Position numbers and translations under genes: made by a program. 64,000 nucleotides of DNA from Stercorarius parasiticus (lineage: Eukaryota > Chordata > Aves > Charadriiformes > Stercorariidae), in assembly GCA_013396915.1 (NCBI GenBank), contig VWZL01003476.1, forward strand, positions 248,001-312,000, given 5' to 3'. Positions 63,509 through 64,000 of the stretch are shown piece by piece. The notes under the pieces were generated by a model. That model was not told where the DNA came from. It saw only the letters and a program-made list of their open reading frames with translations, and made no database searches. Positions within the stretch are counted from its first letter, which is position 1; each line of letters begins with the position of its first letter.

Positions 63509-64000
63509 CTGTTGGCATGGCACGCAGGATCTCTGTGTCCCCCTGCTGTGCTGCTGTTCAGCATCAACCTGGGACTGAGGGATTTCTGCTGTGCAAGTAC
63601 ACTCTCTTCCAGCAAAACCGTCTGCAGTGGGACCTGAAAATGCACAACCAGCACTTATGCAGAAGATCAACAAGAACATTAGCTCCTTAAGAACATGCAA
63701 CAGTGGGCAACAAATCATTCCCCTGACTCCTTTCTCTTTGCTGGGCCAAGGAGAAATTGCAAAGGGGGTACTGCAAGCTGAAGGGTACTATTGCTAAGAT
63801 CTTTGTGGTACAGCGAGCCTCAAATCCACGTTTCTAGTGACCCCTTCCTCTTTTTAATATTGAAGAATGAGGATCAGTTAAGATCCAACCAGTCTCAAGA
63901 GCTGGATTTTAATCAGACTTGAACTACATTGTATAGAACTGGATGTATAAGCTAAACTGTCCCTTGAATCCATTTGCTGTAATGCAAGATGTACCGAAAA
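63509..64000 (+). other. PPM1M: PPM1M 3' UTR (runs off the window)
   Basis: Sequence after the PPM1M stop codon. No AATAAA or ATTAAA is visible up to the window edge, so the transcript end is probably beyond it. In mammals the next gene is WDR82; none of its exons are seen here. Confidence 0.6.

Overview
This is vertebrate nuclear DNA, almost certainly from a bird. It carries split genes with GT-AG introns, chicken-like ALAS1 protein sequence, several CR1 retrotransposon ends and a solo LTR of a type common in birds. Three genes are recognisable: ALAS1 (plus strand), TWF2 (minus strand) and PPM1M (plus strand). This matches the order and orientation in mammals (ALAS1, TLR9, TWF2, PPM1M), except that TLR9 is missing, as is known for birds. 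The species cannot be fixed from the sequence. ALAS1 differs from the chicken protein as I remember it at scattered sites, which suggests a non-galliform bird.

Layout. Positions 1 to about 19,070 are intergenic DNA upstream of ALAS1. I see no gene there, only CR1 pieces (1037-1108, 1935-2262, 10292-10853), a solo LTR (12874-13418), a run of AP-1/NF-E2-type motifs (17.5-18.5 kb) and a C-rich 41-bp minisatellite (18784-18997) against the promoter. ALAS1 occupies about 19,156-26,455 in ten exons, with a TATA box and two NRF-1-like sites. Positions 26.5-33.8 kb hold no gene and are where TLR9 sits in mammals; they include a GGATG-type repeat. TWF2 runs leftward from the assembly gap at 56.6-57.3 kb to about 33.87 kb. 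Eight of its nine coding exons are readable, and only the first, expected to hold about 25 coding bases, is missing. PPM1M runs rightward from the same gap. Nine coding exons are readable (58,303-63,508); only the start of the protein is missing.

Function. The genes are neighbours by synteny, not parts of one pathway. ALAS1 makes 5-aminolevulinate, the rate-limiting step of haem synthesis. TWF2 is an actin-monomer and capping-protein binding protein. PPM1M is a PP2C-family serine/threonine phosphatase. TWF2 and PPM1M are head to head, so the 671-base gap probably hides both first exons and a shared CpG-rich promoter.

All three gene models were built by reading splice sites and checking frame across every junction. 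I found no new biological system. The more interesting points are the cis-regulatory candidates upstream of ALAS1 (one inside the LTR), the empty TLR9 slot and the gap over the divergent promoter.
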